Both the position numbers and the translations under genes were made by a program. A DNA stretch of 64,000 bases, taken from Orobanche coerulescens. Taxonomy: Eukaryota > Streptophyta > Magnoliopsida > Lamiales > Orobanchaceae. Under the pieces are notes generated by a model. The model was not told the origin of the DNA and did not search any database. It saw only the letters and a list, made by a program, of their open reading frames with translations. The stretch is taken from the NCBI GenBank assembly GCA_033398695.1, contig CM065801.1:2604001-2668000 (forward strand). Reading direction: 5' to 3'. Below are positions 1 to 10,856 of the stretch, in pieces (the first letter of the stretch is position 1; every line of letters starts with the position of its first letter).

Positions 1-1476
1 ATCATAATGTATATGATTTACAATTGTCGTTGGTATACTTGTTAACGAGGATACATCATGGTATTGACGAAAACGTGAATTATCTACCGTCCGTGATGTT
101 TTGGATCGGTGAATATTCAGAATAATGGTTGGTGATGGTTTAGATATCGAGATTGCTCTCGAAGGACTCGGAGCAAGTATTTTAATCATTTCTGTCATTT
201 AATCATGTCGTGATACATTCGTGTATCGTTGTTGTCATGCATTTGTGCATTATTGTTGTCGTGTATTGTGCACTGTTGTTTTGTGCAGTTGTGCATTGTT
301 GTTATATGTCCACCATGCGTTGGTCCGACGGGATCATCATGGGAATCTATAGCTGTGTGCGCTGGATCGCTGGATAGGTAATGCCACCATGCGTTGGTCC
401 GATGAGATCATCATGGGAATCTATAGCTGTGTGCGCTGGATCGTTGGATTACCATATGTTGTTGTTATTGTGCATATGTATATTATGGGTTGCCATAAGT
501 ATACATTGTCGTTATTGTTGTGATCATATTGACGTTGTCATATGAGTACGCATTTGTAGGTCTTGTGTTAGGACCATGTCCGTATGTTGTGTTGATCTGA
601 TCTCGGATTAGACTGACGTGATGGTAATGGTATTTCGTATCTTGAGGTATGTTCCGTATTTCCTTGATACTTGTCTTTGATTGGCAATCGATTATCGTAT
701 TGGAAATGTCGACGTTATCCGATGGATTGAATTGGCCAGAGTTGGTAAAATTTCCGTATCCCGAGTTATGATAATGTTTTGAGAACCTTGAGTATTATTG
801 AGATACCGTACAGATATTTCGGTATTATCTTAATGTGTTGTTAAGGATACGAATCGTGGATTTTCGTAAAATTACGACGGTAAGATTACATTGGTCGTAT
901 TCTTACTTAGTATTTCCATTGATATGTAATTATTGACGAGATGTGATGGTTATCATTGTTGGATATTATGGCTGACCCCGTCGTGGGCTTTATTTTTAGG
1001 TTCTTGGATTATCAAGCTTGTAGCGGTCGTGGAGAGATGAACTTCCCGGAGGATACTGGCTAGGGCATGTATTTGTTTATTGAGTTCCCTGAACAGTTTT
1101 TGTATTTCTGCTGCTAGAGTATTTTAATTGTTTGTCTTTATCCGCTGCGTGAGTATTTTTGACCTATTGGTATCTGGTAACTTAGGTTACTTTGGGAAAT
1201 CGTTTTCTAAATTTGTTCTATTTACGTGTGTTTATAGCTTAACGTATGTTTTTAAACTGTTGAGTTTTGGTATTTTGGGCCTTGTGGTTTCAAATGAGAT
1301 TCTACGACGGTCTTGATAAATGAGTTTTATAAGTCTTCGAATGTTTTCAAAAGATAGTACCGTTGTTGGCCTCTTGGGCGTTTGTAAATGTTTGCGAAAA
1401 TATCCTTCAGCCTTGTGGGTTCCATCTCGGGGCCCATGGCGCTGTAATATTCCCGGTCGGCTCTGGGGGTGTTACA
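1..1476 (+). mobile_element. 3' part of a Ty3/gypsy LTR (diverged copy)
   Basis: The stretch ends in a run ...GGGGGTGTTACA, the same terminus as the two LTR copies ending at 2492 and 6477. It contains the same internal landmarks, such as GCTGACCCCGTCGTGGGCTT near 971 and a TATCCGCTGCGTG block near 1140. It is clearly diverged from those copies, with many indels, so it is a separate, older or sub-family LTR. Its 5' part lies before the window. No coding sequence is seen. Base 1477 onward belongs to another, truncated LTR. Confidence 0.7.
310..449 (+). repeat. Tandem duplication, 74-bp period, inside LTR
   Basis: Two near-identical units start at 310 and 384, each opening CCACCATGCGTTGGTCCGA and running to CGCTGGATCG. 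They differ at a few positions. The repeat is not seen in the other LTR copies of this family in the window. Confidence 0.85.
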
Positions 1477-1477
1477 G

Positions 1478-2492
1478 TATGAGCATTCGGACTATACGTC
1501 GATGTTCGGGATTCGTTATCATTATCATGTGGTAATTGATCTACAGATATGTTGTATATTATTGGTTTATACATGTTGATATTTGATTGTGTAATCCGAC
1601 GGACAGGATTTGGCACAAATTGGATTATTTCCGCACTTATGAGTTATGATGATGTTTTGAGGATTGTTGGTGTTTTTGGAACTCAGTACAGATAATTGTT
1701 GTTGAGTTCATTTCGTCATTTGAGAATGCGAAATATGGATTATGGTAAGGATTGATTTGTTATGAATTGCCATGGATTGGTAAGGTTATGACGGTAAGAT
1801 TACGTTGGTAGTATTCTTATAGTATTACTACATTGGTATGTAATTATTTATGATGATGTGATCGATATCATTGTTGAGTATTGTGGCTGACCCCATCGTG
1901 GGCTTTATTTTTAGGTACTCGGAGATCGAGCTAGTAGCGGTCGTGAAGGGATGAGCTTCCCGATGTGATACTGGCGGTGGCATGTTTTGGAGTATCGAGT
2001 ATTTCTTTTCTGGTTATTCATTTCCGCTGCAAATGTGTATTTTGAACTGTGTTTTTATCCGCTGCGTGTGTATATTTCAAAATGGCTTTTCGGTATCTTT
2101 ATCCGCTGCGTGTGTATATTTCAAAATGGCTCTTTGGTATTTTTACCAACTCGTGTGTATTTTCAAATAGCCTTTTGGCACTTTGCGAATTTGGGTGATT
2201 TCGTTAAACCCTTTTTCCTAACTATTTATCGGTACGTTTAAGAGTTGGCTTAACGTACATTTTGAACTGTCGAGAATTGGCACTTCGCCTTGTATTTTCT
2301 AATGGTATTTTATGACGGTATTTGAGGACTATGTTTTTGAAAATATTTGAGTATTTGCAAAATATTACCGTCATCGGCCTTTTGGCGTTTTTAAATGTTT
2401 TTAAAATGGGTTGTAAATGGTTTTTAGCCTGGTGGGTTCCGGCGCGGGGCCCACGGCGCTGTAATATCCCGGATGGTTTTGGGGGTGTTACA
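1478..2492 (+). repeat. Truncated 5' LTR
   Basis: This matches 5463-6477 base for base apart from scattered substitutions (about 97 percent by eye). It starts abruptly at TATGAGCATTCGG, a point inside the full LTR, directly after the end of another LTR. About 2.6 kb of its 5' part is missing, including the promoter region. Confidence 0.85.
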
Positions 2493-2497
2493 GAAGA

Positions 2498-2509
2498 TGG
2501 TATCGGAGC
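2498..2509 (+). other. Primer binding site (initiator tRNA-Met type)
   Basis: TGGTATCGGAGC lies five bases after the LTR terminus. Plant retroelements primed by initiator tRNA-Met normally show TGGTATCAGAGC, so there is one change. Its position defines the 5' LTR end and the plus orientation. Confidence 0.85.
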
Positions 2510-3197
2510 TTGGGTTTTGTGAAACCCAGGCGTGTGTGTTATGTGGCTCTACCGGTACGGTAGTAGCGTGATTTTTGAAAATGAGTTTTTTCTGACTTTT
2601 GAGTCAAATCGATTTTTGGAGTTTCCAAAATTTTTGAGATTCCTTTCAAATTGCTATTTGTGATATTGGTGTGTGTTGGTTGTGTTGAGACTTCGTGTGG
2701 GAGTCGTGTGCTAGTATCACGGGAAATCATCGGCTTCACGCACCTGTAAGTATATTGGTTTGGTTATTTCGCTTGTGGCGACGCTTGATTGTTTTTGTGA
2801 TGAGTTGAAAATTTTGGATTTATCTGTTGTTGGTGACGGGTTGCAAGTTTCGAGGACGAAACTTATTTTAAGGGGGGTGATATGTAATACCCGGATTTTC
2901 AGTATAAATTTTTCGCGTTATTTTATCTGAGATATACTGTATAGTTTGGTATCTATACAATATGGATAAAATAAATTGAGAGAACCGAGACAGCTATACT
3001 GGTGTGATTATCGTTTTTTATTGACAGATATATTCAGGATATGTTGTATCAGGTTGAACTGATTTGGATATCAGGTATATCGTATGAGAATATTTTTGGA
3101 TTGAGTATATGTGTATTCAGTATGCCGTATGTTTGTATTTTGTACGTCGAGACGTCGGACAGGAACAGTTGGATTTTTGGCTAAGTATAAAAGCCAT

Positions 3198-3810
3198 TAC
3201 GTATGTTAAGCCTTGGAGCTTACGTACGTAAAATGTGTTAGCTTACGTACGTTATATAGTGTACATAACGTACGTAACAAGAGGAATCAGACTTGTGATC
3301 GGATAGTGGGGCCCGGTGTCGGCAGCTTTCGGCGCGGATGTGGACAGGTGAGTCAACGGACGGAGTTACGTACGTTATACAGGGTGTATTACGTACATAA
3401 TACGAGTATAATACTGTAGCAAGTCAACGTACGTATTACGTACGCAACGGAATAAGTGTTACGTACGTTACGGGGCGGCTGGCCGAGTCGTGGCCGAGAT
3501 GACCTGGATGGCCGAGCATGGCCGGTCGTGACTCGTTGGAATGGCCGAGCATGGTCGGCAGTGACTCGTGGGGGTGGCCGATCACGGTCGGCAGTGACTC
3601 ACAGGGATGGCTAGGACTGGCCGATTACGTACGTAAGGCAGTGGCCGGTTACGGCCGTAAGGGCCAGTTACGTACGTAAGCCAGCTGCCGGTTACGTACG
3701 TAAGGATGCCGAACGAACTGGGCAGTGGGGTAGGCCACGGCCGGCTACGTACGTAAGGACCCTCCGGTTACGTACGTAACGTGCCGGCAGGTCTCGGCCT
3801 ATATAAGGCT
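3198..3810 (+). promoter_or_regulatory. LTR promoter: TACGTACGTA palindromes plus TATA box
   Basis: At least twelve copies of a 10-12 bp palindrome of the form TTACGTACGTAA or close variants lie at about 3198, 3220, 3243, 3267, 3366, 3389, 3426, 3436, 3459, 3625, 3668, 3692, 3745 and 3768. They alternate with GGCCGAGCATGGTCGG-like repeats (3480-3600). A TATA box, CTATATAAGG, follows at 3799. ACGT-core palindromes are classic binding sites for plant bZIP and related factors (established knowledge), so this is inferred to be the U3 enhancer/promoter of the LTR. Confidence 0.7.
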
Positions 3811-5165
3811 TGGACCGAGTCACATCCGGCATTTTTCGTTTTTCTTCGTTCCTTCCGTGATTTTTCACCATAGATGGATGGATTTGAGTAAGAACATCAT
3901 AGATCAACATGTTTTGGAAGTTTAATTCATGGATAACATCATCTTCCACCCGGATCGAAGGTTGAGATGTTTGATCGTGATTTATGACCGTTGCGTTGCG
4001 GTTAAGGCTGAAGAGTTCGTAGATCGCTTTGTTCAGGGCTGAGGAGCTCGTGGACGAAGGCAATGGATTTTGGTAACAGCTTCGTGGTATCGGTATCGAG
4101 TCAAGTTTATACTTGTTCAGTTTATAATATTTGATGAATGGTTTCGTTTTCATTTCATTTATAATTCGTATAGCAATGTTGTTAGAAATGTAAGTTGTTG
4201 GATAATGAGTTGTATATCGTGCTCTGGTTTGTATTAAATCATAAGGTATATGATTTAATTGTGTTCAAGGAAGACGTGAGTTATCTTTGGTCAAGGATAT
4301 AGTATATCGGATATCGAGGATAGTTATTGCGATGACATAAGTATCGGGATAAAGGTTTATTGGTATTGAATGGATGGTACCTTATTTGAGATTATTCGTA
4401 TAACTGTGTATTCGTTCAGGGATGTTGTTCGTGGAAAGGATGTTATCTTCGGCCTTGAGGTAATTTATGTTCAGTTATGAGATAATTATTATGTTGAGTT
4501 GTTGTATATGTTGTACGTTGAGGCTTCGTATATTGAGATTCGTATTGGTTGTTCGTTGAGGGGTGTTGATCCCAGGACTATTGTTGGTATTAATGGTTGT
4601 GTTGATCGTCTCATCGAGGGATGTTGATCCCAGAACTGTTGTCTGAGATTGTTAATCGTATGGATTATCCTTTGGGGTTTGTGATCCCAGGATTGTTCTT
4701 TTAAATATTGATTAGTGGTGTCGACTTTTCTTTGTCAGATTGTCGTTGTTCACTTCGGTGAGTCTTTTGATTCTTATTGGATATGTAATTCTTGAGTTTC
4801 GTTGTCATGTTGCATTGTGACATATCTGGAGTCATAACTGTGTGCCGATTGGTTATTGTGTAGGAATTTTAGCCGGGCACATGATGGTTATGCGTGGATA
4901 TTTCCGCATTGAACTGTGCACACGAGACGTAGTTCGTGAGGCTAATTAGGTACAAGACCACACGTGTATTTGATCGATACCCGGGGTGGCTTGTGCACGG
5001 ACACATTTCCGGATCGGGCGTACTGTGACGTCCATCTTTTGAGCCATATTGTTGGGTCGTTCATAGTCCATGTATGATTGGATATGTTCGACGGTTTGCG
5101 ACTGGTTGTTCATACGCCCGAGGGGTAAGTTCGACAGTCAGAGTTATTTCTTGAGATCCATTATT

Positions 5166-5440
5166 GTTGATCATTTGGAGTCTACCTTGTTGAGGGTATT
5201 CTCGGTAATTGTTGGTCCTTTGTTGATCATTTGGAGTCTACCTTGTTGAGGGTATTCTCGGTTATTGTTAGTCCTTTGTTGATCATTTGGAGTCTACCTT
5301 GTTGAGGGTATTCTCGGTTATAGTTGATCCTTTATTGATCGTGTTTGGAGTTTACCTTGTTGAGGGTACTCTCGGTTATCGTTGATCCTTCGTTGGTCAT
5401 ATTGGAGCTATCATGTCGATGATATTCTCAGTGATGTATT
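5166..5440 (+). repeat. 56-bp minisatellite in 3' LTR, 4-5 copies
   Basis: Units opening TTGATCATTTGGAGTCTACC and ending near TTGTTGGTCCTT start at about 5166, 5222, 5278 and 5334, with a decayed fifth unit near 5390. The first three are nearly identical and later ones drift, as expected for a tandem array grown by slippage or unequal exchange. Confidence 0.85.
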
Positions 5441-6485
5441 GGTTGATCATTGTTATTGATCGTATGAGCATTCGGACTGTACGTCGATGTTCGGTATTCG
5501 TTATCATTATCATGTGGTAGTTGATCTACAGATATGTTGTGTATTATTGGTTTATACATGTTGATATTTGATTGTGTAATCCGACGGACAGGATTTGGCA
5601 CATATTGGATTATTTCGGCACTTATGAGTTATGATGATGTTTTGAGGATTATTGGTGTTTTTGGAATTCAGTACAGATAATTGTTGTTGAGTTCATTTCG
5701 TCATTTGAGAATGCGAAATATAGATTATGGTAAGGATTGATTTGTTATGAATTGCCATGGATTGGTAAGGTTATGACGGTAAGATTACGTTGGTAGTATT
5801 CTTACAGTATTACTACATTGGTATGTAATTATTTATGATGATGTGATCGATATCATTGTTGAGTATTGTGGCTGACCCCGTCGTGGGCTTTATTTTTAGG
5901 TACTCGGAGATCGAGCTAGTAGCGGTCGTGAAGGGATGAGCTTCCCGATGTGATACTGGCGGTGGCATGTTTTGGAGTATCGAGTATTTCTTTTCTGGTT
6001 ATTCATTTCCGCTGCAAATGTGTATTTTGAACTGTGTTTTTATCCGCTGCGTGTGTATATTTCAAAATGGCTTTTCGGTATCTTTATCCGCTGCATGTGT
6101 ATATTTCAAAATGGCTCTTTGGTATTTTTACCAACTCGTGTGTATTTTCAAATAGCCTTTTGGCACTTTGCGAATTTGGGTGATTTCGTTAAACCCTTTT
6201 TCCCAACTATTTATCGGTACGTTTAAGAGTTAGCTTAACGTACATTTTGAACTGTCGAGAATTGGCACTTCGCCTTGTATTTTCTAATGGTATTTTATGA
6301 CGGTATTTGAGGACTATGTTTTTGAAAATATTTGAGTATTTGCAAAATATTACCGTCATCGGACTTTTGGCGTTTTTAAATGTTTTTAAAATGGGTTGTA
6401 AATGGTTTTTAGCCTGGTGGGTTCCGGCGCGGGGCCCACGGCGCTGTAATATGCCGGATGGTTTTGGGGGTGTTACAGTCCGTTG

Positions 6486-8248
6486 ATAAGAGGTGGTGGC
6501 CTCTCGAATGGAGGCCTTCTTCTCCCTCTTTGATCGATGCTCGTCGACCTCGGCCATTCCCATGATAGTGAGAATTTGCCGGGGGGACTTAGGGGCTGGA
6601 GGCACCCGATTGTTTTTGGCTCTTGCCGAGTCGGCCCGATCCTGGCGATCCCGGGGTAGGTTCCGGGTAAATCGTCTCAAGCCGGTATCGTCGCAGACCA
6701 TGATCAGGGCGACGCTGAGGTCCCGGCACTGTTCGGTGTTATGGCCCGCCGATTCATGGTATTTACAAAAGCGGGTCTGGTCCATATCCTTTTGATCTTT
6801 GTAGATCGGCCGAGGAACCGGGAGTTGTCTTTTATCTGATCAAATAAGGCCGCAGCCCCGACAGAATATATTTCAGCAAAGCTAGCCATGAGCTCTGGCC
6901 TATGCTCCCGATAGCTTTGAGTTGACGGGGCTGTCGAGGAGGAGGCATGGGCCTTATTCTCCCGACGGGGTTCTTGGCGGGCCTCTCTATAATCATGCCT
7001 GTCATCTTTCTTTTTGTATAACCCTTTCTGGTCGGAGGGCATGACTAGAACCGGTGTGGCATAGCTTCCTCGGCAGCAATATGGGAGCTGGCGCGCTCCA
7101 AGAATTCTTGATAGGTGTGTGGGACATTCAGGCACACCGTCCAGTGGAAAAAAGAGTTTTTAAGGAGGCCGGCCTGAGCGATATTGGCCAGCGCGTCGTC
7201 TGACATGGGTTCCGTCTTCAATATCCGTTTATTAAAACGAGATATATAATCCTTAAGGGACTCGTTTGGTCCCTGTACAACGGAGGCGATAGAGGATTGC
7301 GGGGTGACTCGCACTAGAGACCCCATGAAATGGGATCGGAACGTCGCCGTGAGCTGAGCCCATGTCTGGATGGAATGGTGGGGTAGCGTCCCATACCATA
7401 TTTGGGCCCTCTCCCCCAAGGTCAAGAAAAACATTCGGCATCAAAATGCGTCATGAGACCTATGCAGGTCCATCCAGGAGTTATAATATCCGAGATGAGC
7501 ATTGAGGTCGATCTCCCCGTTGTATGGCGGAATCTGAGGGATCTAAACTTCTCCGGGAGGGTTCCGCCAAAACACTAGGGGCAAGGGGGCTCTCCTGGCT
7601 ATTGATCCATTCCGAAGTTTGGGATGGCTGGAGTTGTTTGTTTTCAAGCTCCGTAAGGCGTTTTTTGAGAAACTCGATTTCACACGAGTTATCTCCTGGA
7701 GTTTGAGGTAGTGCTTGCGTCTGGATTGGGGATTGGTGGGGAGTCTTTTCTTCATTACGGCTCTGACTTTGAATAGTGGGAGCCGACACCACTTTTTCAA
7801 CCCTCTTCCCTGCCCCGAGTCGATCGAAAACGGATATGGGGCGAGAAAGCCAACTTTTTCGAGAGGGATGAGAGTTTTCTCCGTGGCTTTCCGCCCCTTC
7901 CCCGACAACTCGAGAGAAGGTCCTCTTTTTATCGCGTCTCGAGGCAGCTGGACGGGTCGTTTGAGACTCTGCCTCCGCTTGGTCTTCTGGTTTCTGAAGG
8001 GTTCCGCCTCCAGTGACCCGTGTCATAAGGGCGGCCATGCCCTGGATGAAAGCCGGATGTTTAAAGCATTCCGCCAGCTTGCGGAGGTTTTCTTCCTCTA
8101 TGGCAGGCTGAGGATTTTTAGAGCTTTCTCGAATGATTTTTTTTTTATCGAAATTCTGGTTGGGTACCCCTTCTTCTAGCGCCAATCTGTTGACGGCTGA
8201 TTTGGTCAACGTCATGTGTGCTGATCTGGACGAATGGATCGAAACCAC
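6486..8248 (-). pseudogene. Ty3/gypsy gag (broken), minus strand
   Basis: Reading from 8248 downward, the first frame (to 7481) gives a charged, low-complexity N-terminal region with a predicted coil (EIEFLKKRLTELENK). A retrotransposon gag domain then appears in another frame at 7434-7045: MFFLTLGERAQIWYGTLP, then AQLTATFRSHF and SLKDYISRFNKR. A zinc-knuckle-like motif, CKYHESAGHNTEQC, follows in a third frame near 6740-6770. The gag domain and knuckle of plant gypsy elements occur in this order (family knowledge). At least three frame changes break the gene, so no capsid protein can be made. The sequence stops where the 3' LTR of the neighbouring element ends at 6477. No protease or polymerase follows; it was probably removed or separated by that insertion. 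Confidence 0.85.
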
Positions 8249-9069
8249 ATAGAAAATAATAAAAAAGATGAATTAAAAGGGATCACTAAATTTTATTAAT
8301 GATCGAAATTTTGGATAGGGCCGAGCTGGAGTTTTTAAGTCGGTCTATCTTTTTTACTTGCTTATTACAAGTTTTCTCTTTTTCTCTCTCTTATCTATTT
8401 TCTGATAAATTCCAAAAGTCTCTTTTTTCTGTACACTTTCTCTAAATATAGACAATCTTGGCCAATCAGGAGGTGACAGCTGGAGAGTATTGGGGAATAT
8501 GTCTCAAACACTTGTCAGAGGGAAAGCATGCCTTAGACACGTGGCGGCCTCTAAGGATCGCTTCGGGAAGGGGTATGACAGCATGCATTAAGTGTCATGT
8601 GTGCCTGTTCCACATGCTTCTTGCGATACTTATCCGCTGGGCGGTCCTCGGGTCTCCCGCTGTTCTGGTCGGCCTTGTCATAATTTTGATTTGGAGCGTC
8701 CATTTCGGATCTGGTCGACCCTTTCGGTGTGGATATCGGGTCGGCCTTGACGTCTCTGACCGGTCCGGTCTTTAATGAGCCCGGGGGAGAATTTGATTCG
8801 TACTCGGTCCGGCTTGTTGCTCTGATCGGCCGGTTCAGCTGACTGGAGTGCTTACGTGGATGCCAAGACGGATGGGCTATCAACAAGGGCCCCCGAGTCC
8901 AGGGCCATTCCGGGGGTCGGAGCTGGAGTCGTTACATAGTTAGGCCGATCCGGCTTGTTAAGGGGAACAAGATTCTCGAAGGGGCCTCTCTTCGAGAGAC
9001 GTGCCTATTCAATTTCCGTATACCCGTGTCATAATGAGGGACACGTGGCCAGATTTGAGCCCACATCAA
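8249..9069 (-). mobile_element. Probable 5' leader/LTR of the minus-strand gypsy element
   Basis: This lies directly upstream of the broken gag on the minus strand. It has no coding frame in the style of gag or pol. On the minus strand a TGATGTGGGC start near 9069 could be the LTR 5' end, but I see no second LTR or target duplication to fix the limits. Boundaries are therefore approximate. Confidence 0.35.
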
Positions 9070-9089
9070 TCTTGAGTTATTGAACCCAC

Positions 9090-9312
9090 AAATGTCACTT
9101 CTATTAACACATTCTATTCATGCTTGAATAGAGAGATCGATTGATATGACATCAAATCTAACTCGAACATTTAAGTTCGATTAACTTAATCGACATGTAG
9201 AATAGAGAGATCGATTGATATGACACCAATCGATTGATGTCATATCAAATATAACTCGAACTTGAATATATAGATCGATTGATATAACAACAAATATAAC
9301 TCGAACATTTTA
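9090..9312. repeat. AT-rich tandem repeats with GATCGATTGATATGAC
   Basis: Partly overlapping repeats of AGATCGATTGATATGACA and TAACTCGAACATTTAAGT occur at least three times. The phrase TTAACTTAATCGACATGTAG also appears just beyond the 9318-20165 element (about 20177), so the element inserted into this repeat tract. Confidence 0.65.
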
Positions 9313-9317
9313 AGTCC

Positions 9318-9543
9318 TGTTTGAGGAGAAAGTAAAGACAACAAATCAATTGCATTCATAACACTAATAGAGGGGCCTTTATATAGGCATTACAATGAGA
9401 GTCCTTCCATACATAGGATTCCTAGATAAGGTAAGACATCTAATAGGATCCTACTACCTCTAGAAGGATCTAGAACCTTCCATCTATGTATCTACAACCA
9501 GTATTAGGTAAGACACATCACGGGAATAATAATTCCCGGAACA
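9318..9543 (-). repeat. 3' LTR (left) of the minus-strand element
   Basis: This is 226 bp, beginning TGTTTGAGGAGAAAG and ending ATTCCCGGAACA on the plus strand. It differs from the right LTR by four transitions. It is preceded by target duplication AGTCC and followed by CTCCCCCTG, the complement of the polypurine tract. Confidence 0.93.
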
Positions 9544-10856
9544 CTCCCCCTGTGTCGAGCACTAATACAACAATAGTGCAGAAGATGTTGCCTTCGTAAA
9601 AACCTATTCCAAGCCAAAACAAAACCCCATGGGAAAAAATAAAGGCTTGATGAGGAAAAGATTGCAACGCACTAACATAACATGTCATGTATACCCCTCC
9701 GATGTATACATAACGACTCACCCTGATGAGTACCTCAAATCATAGGAGTCGGATGCCAAGTTGCCCTCACAACTATACCAAGGAAAAACCCAGTGGGAAA
9801 AATACCTCTTGGTCTAAGTTGAACAGAAGTACAATGCATCATTGTATGGATGTTCTCATAGGTCGCCTCGTTAAAAACCTTACCAAGTGAAAACCCAATG
9901 GGAAAAAACAAACCTTGGTTTAAGGACAAAAAGAGCGCGACACATCTAAAGTGCAGAGTCACTAAAGACTTATCCGAAAATCAAGTTTTCTAAAGTCTTG
10001 ACCACCATGCACTAAATCAGTCATAACTTCTTCGATTCAATAGGTATCAACGAAACTGTAAGAACTTATGAAAACTAGACACCCATAGCTTTTCATTCAC
10101 ATACAGTACGTAACCTAGATCGACCTGAGCAGATCACAAAGCTCTATCGAAGTTGACTCAGCAAATTACCGGACATATCCCGTCCTACTTTGCAACAATA
10201 GTCATATGTCACTCAACATGATGGATGTGATCAAATGGTTGGTTTCCTTGGAAAGTAGACACAAACCTTTCAAATGGCACCAATTTCACCATTTTCCATG
10301 AAGTGAGCTGCCCTGTAGGTCATATGGGAGATAGACCAACACATTCTGGGCAGATTCGGGTATCAGTTTTCAAGTGTCCTTTTTATCGACATAGAGCGAG
10401 CTTCAAGCTTCTTGTCAATCACAGACATTGCGTGAGCTCATCCTAGGCCATCATCACAGTGGCTTTACCGGATTATTACGAATGAGTACATCGAGTCAAA
10501 CATGAGTACATAATACCGTACTTTTCTCTTAAGACTGCATCATCACTTAAGTGAGCCAAGTCTTATGATGACTTCGACTAGTCATTGGGAATCATATAGG
10601 CATTACTTTATCGTCTCTTAGGGAAACCATCCCTTAGATTGCATTGATGAATACGCATCATCAAGTGTCCAAGATCCTTTCATTCTTAACTTTGGATTTA
10701 GCGGAATCTCTTAGTCTCACAAGAGTACATCACTATAAACCCTTAGTTTTACACGCAAAAGTTTCATATCTCTTCCAAATCAAGTATATACTTAGTATGC
10801 GTTCCCGACAATCACTTGTCGACGCGCTCCGTGGTCAGGAGCCACTTGATTTGAGT

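Larger units (their letters stand above)
1478..6477 (+). mobile_element. Ty3/gypsy-type LTR element with almost no interior
   Basis: A truncated 5' LTR (1478-2492), a primer binding site (2498-2509), a 390-bp interior, a polypurine tract (about 2869-2882) and a complete 3' LTR (2883-6477) occur in the proper order on the plus strand. The LTR begins TGTAATACCCGG and ends GTGTTACA, as in the plant Del/Tekay-like gypsy group (family knowledge). The last kilobase of the two LTRs is nearly identical, so insertion was fairly recent. All gag-pol is missing: just before the PPT only the typical 3' motif for a fragment reading CGAGGACGAAACTT survives. The element is a deletion derivative that could only move with proteins from a relative. 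No target duplication can be tested because the 5' LTR is cut. Confidence 0.8.
2883..6477 (+). repeat. 3' LTR, about 3.6 kb
   Basis: It starts TGTAATACCCGG after the purine run AAGGGGGGTGATA and ends GTGTTACA. It is long for a plant LTR. It holds a palindrome-rich promoter region (3198-3810), a minisatellite (5166-5440) and the conserved block also seen at 1478-2492. Short open frames inside it are not conserved in sequence style and are treated as noncoding. Confidence 0.85.

Noticed and set aside
1982..2241. Overlapping frames of 62 and 84 codons, repeated at 5967-6226
   Set aside because: They are duplicated only because the LTR is duplicated; the region is U-rich repeat with no protein signature.
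3692..4153. 153-codon minus-strand frame in the LTR
   Set aside because: It overlaps the palindrome array and TATA box; no motif or homology recognised, and the partner LTR copies do not preserve it.
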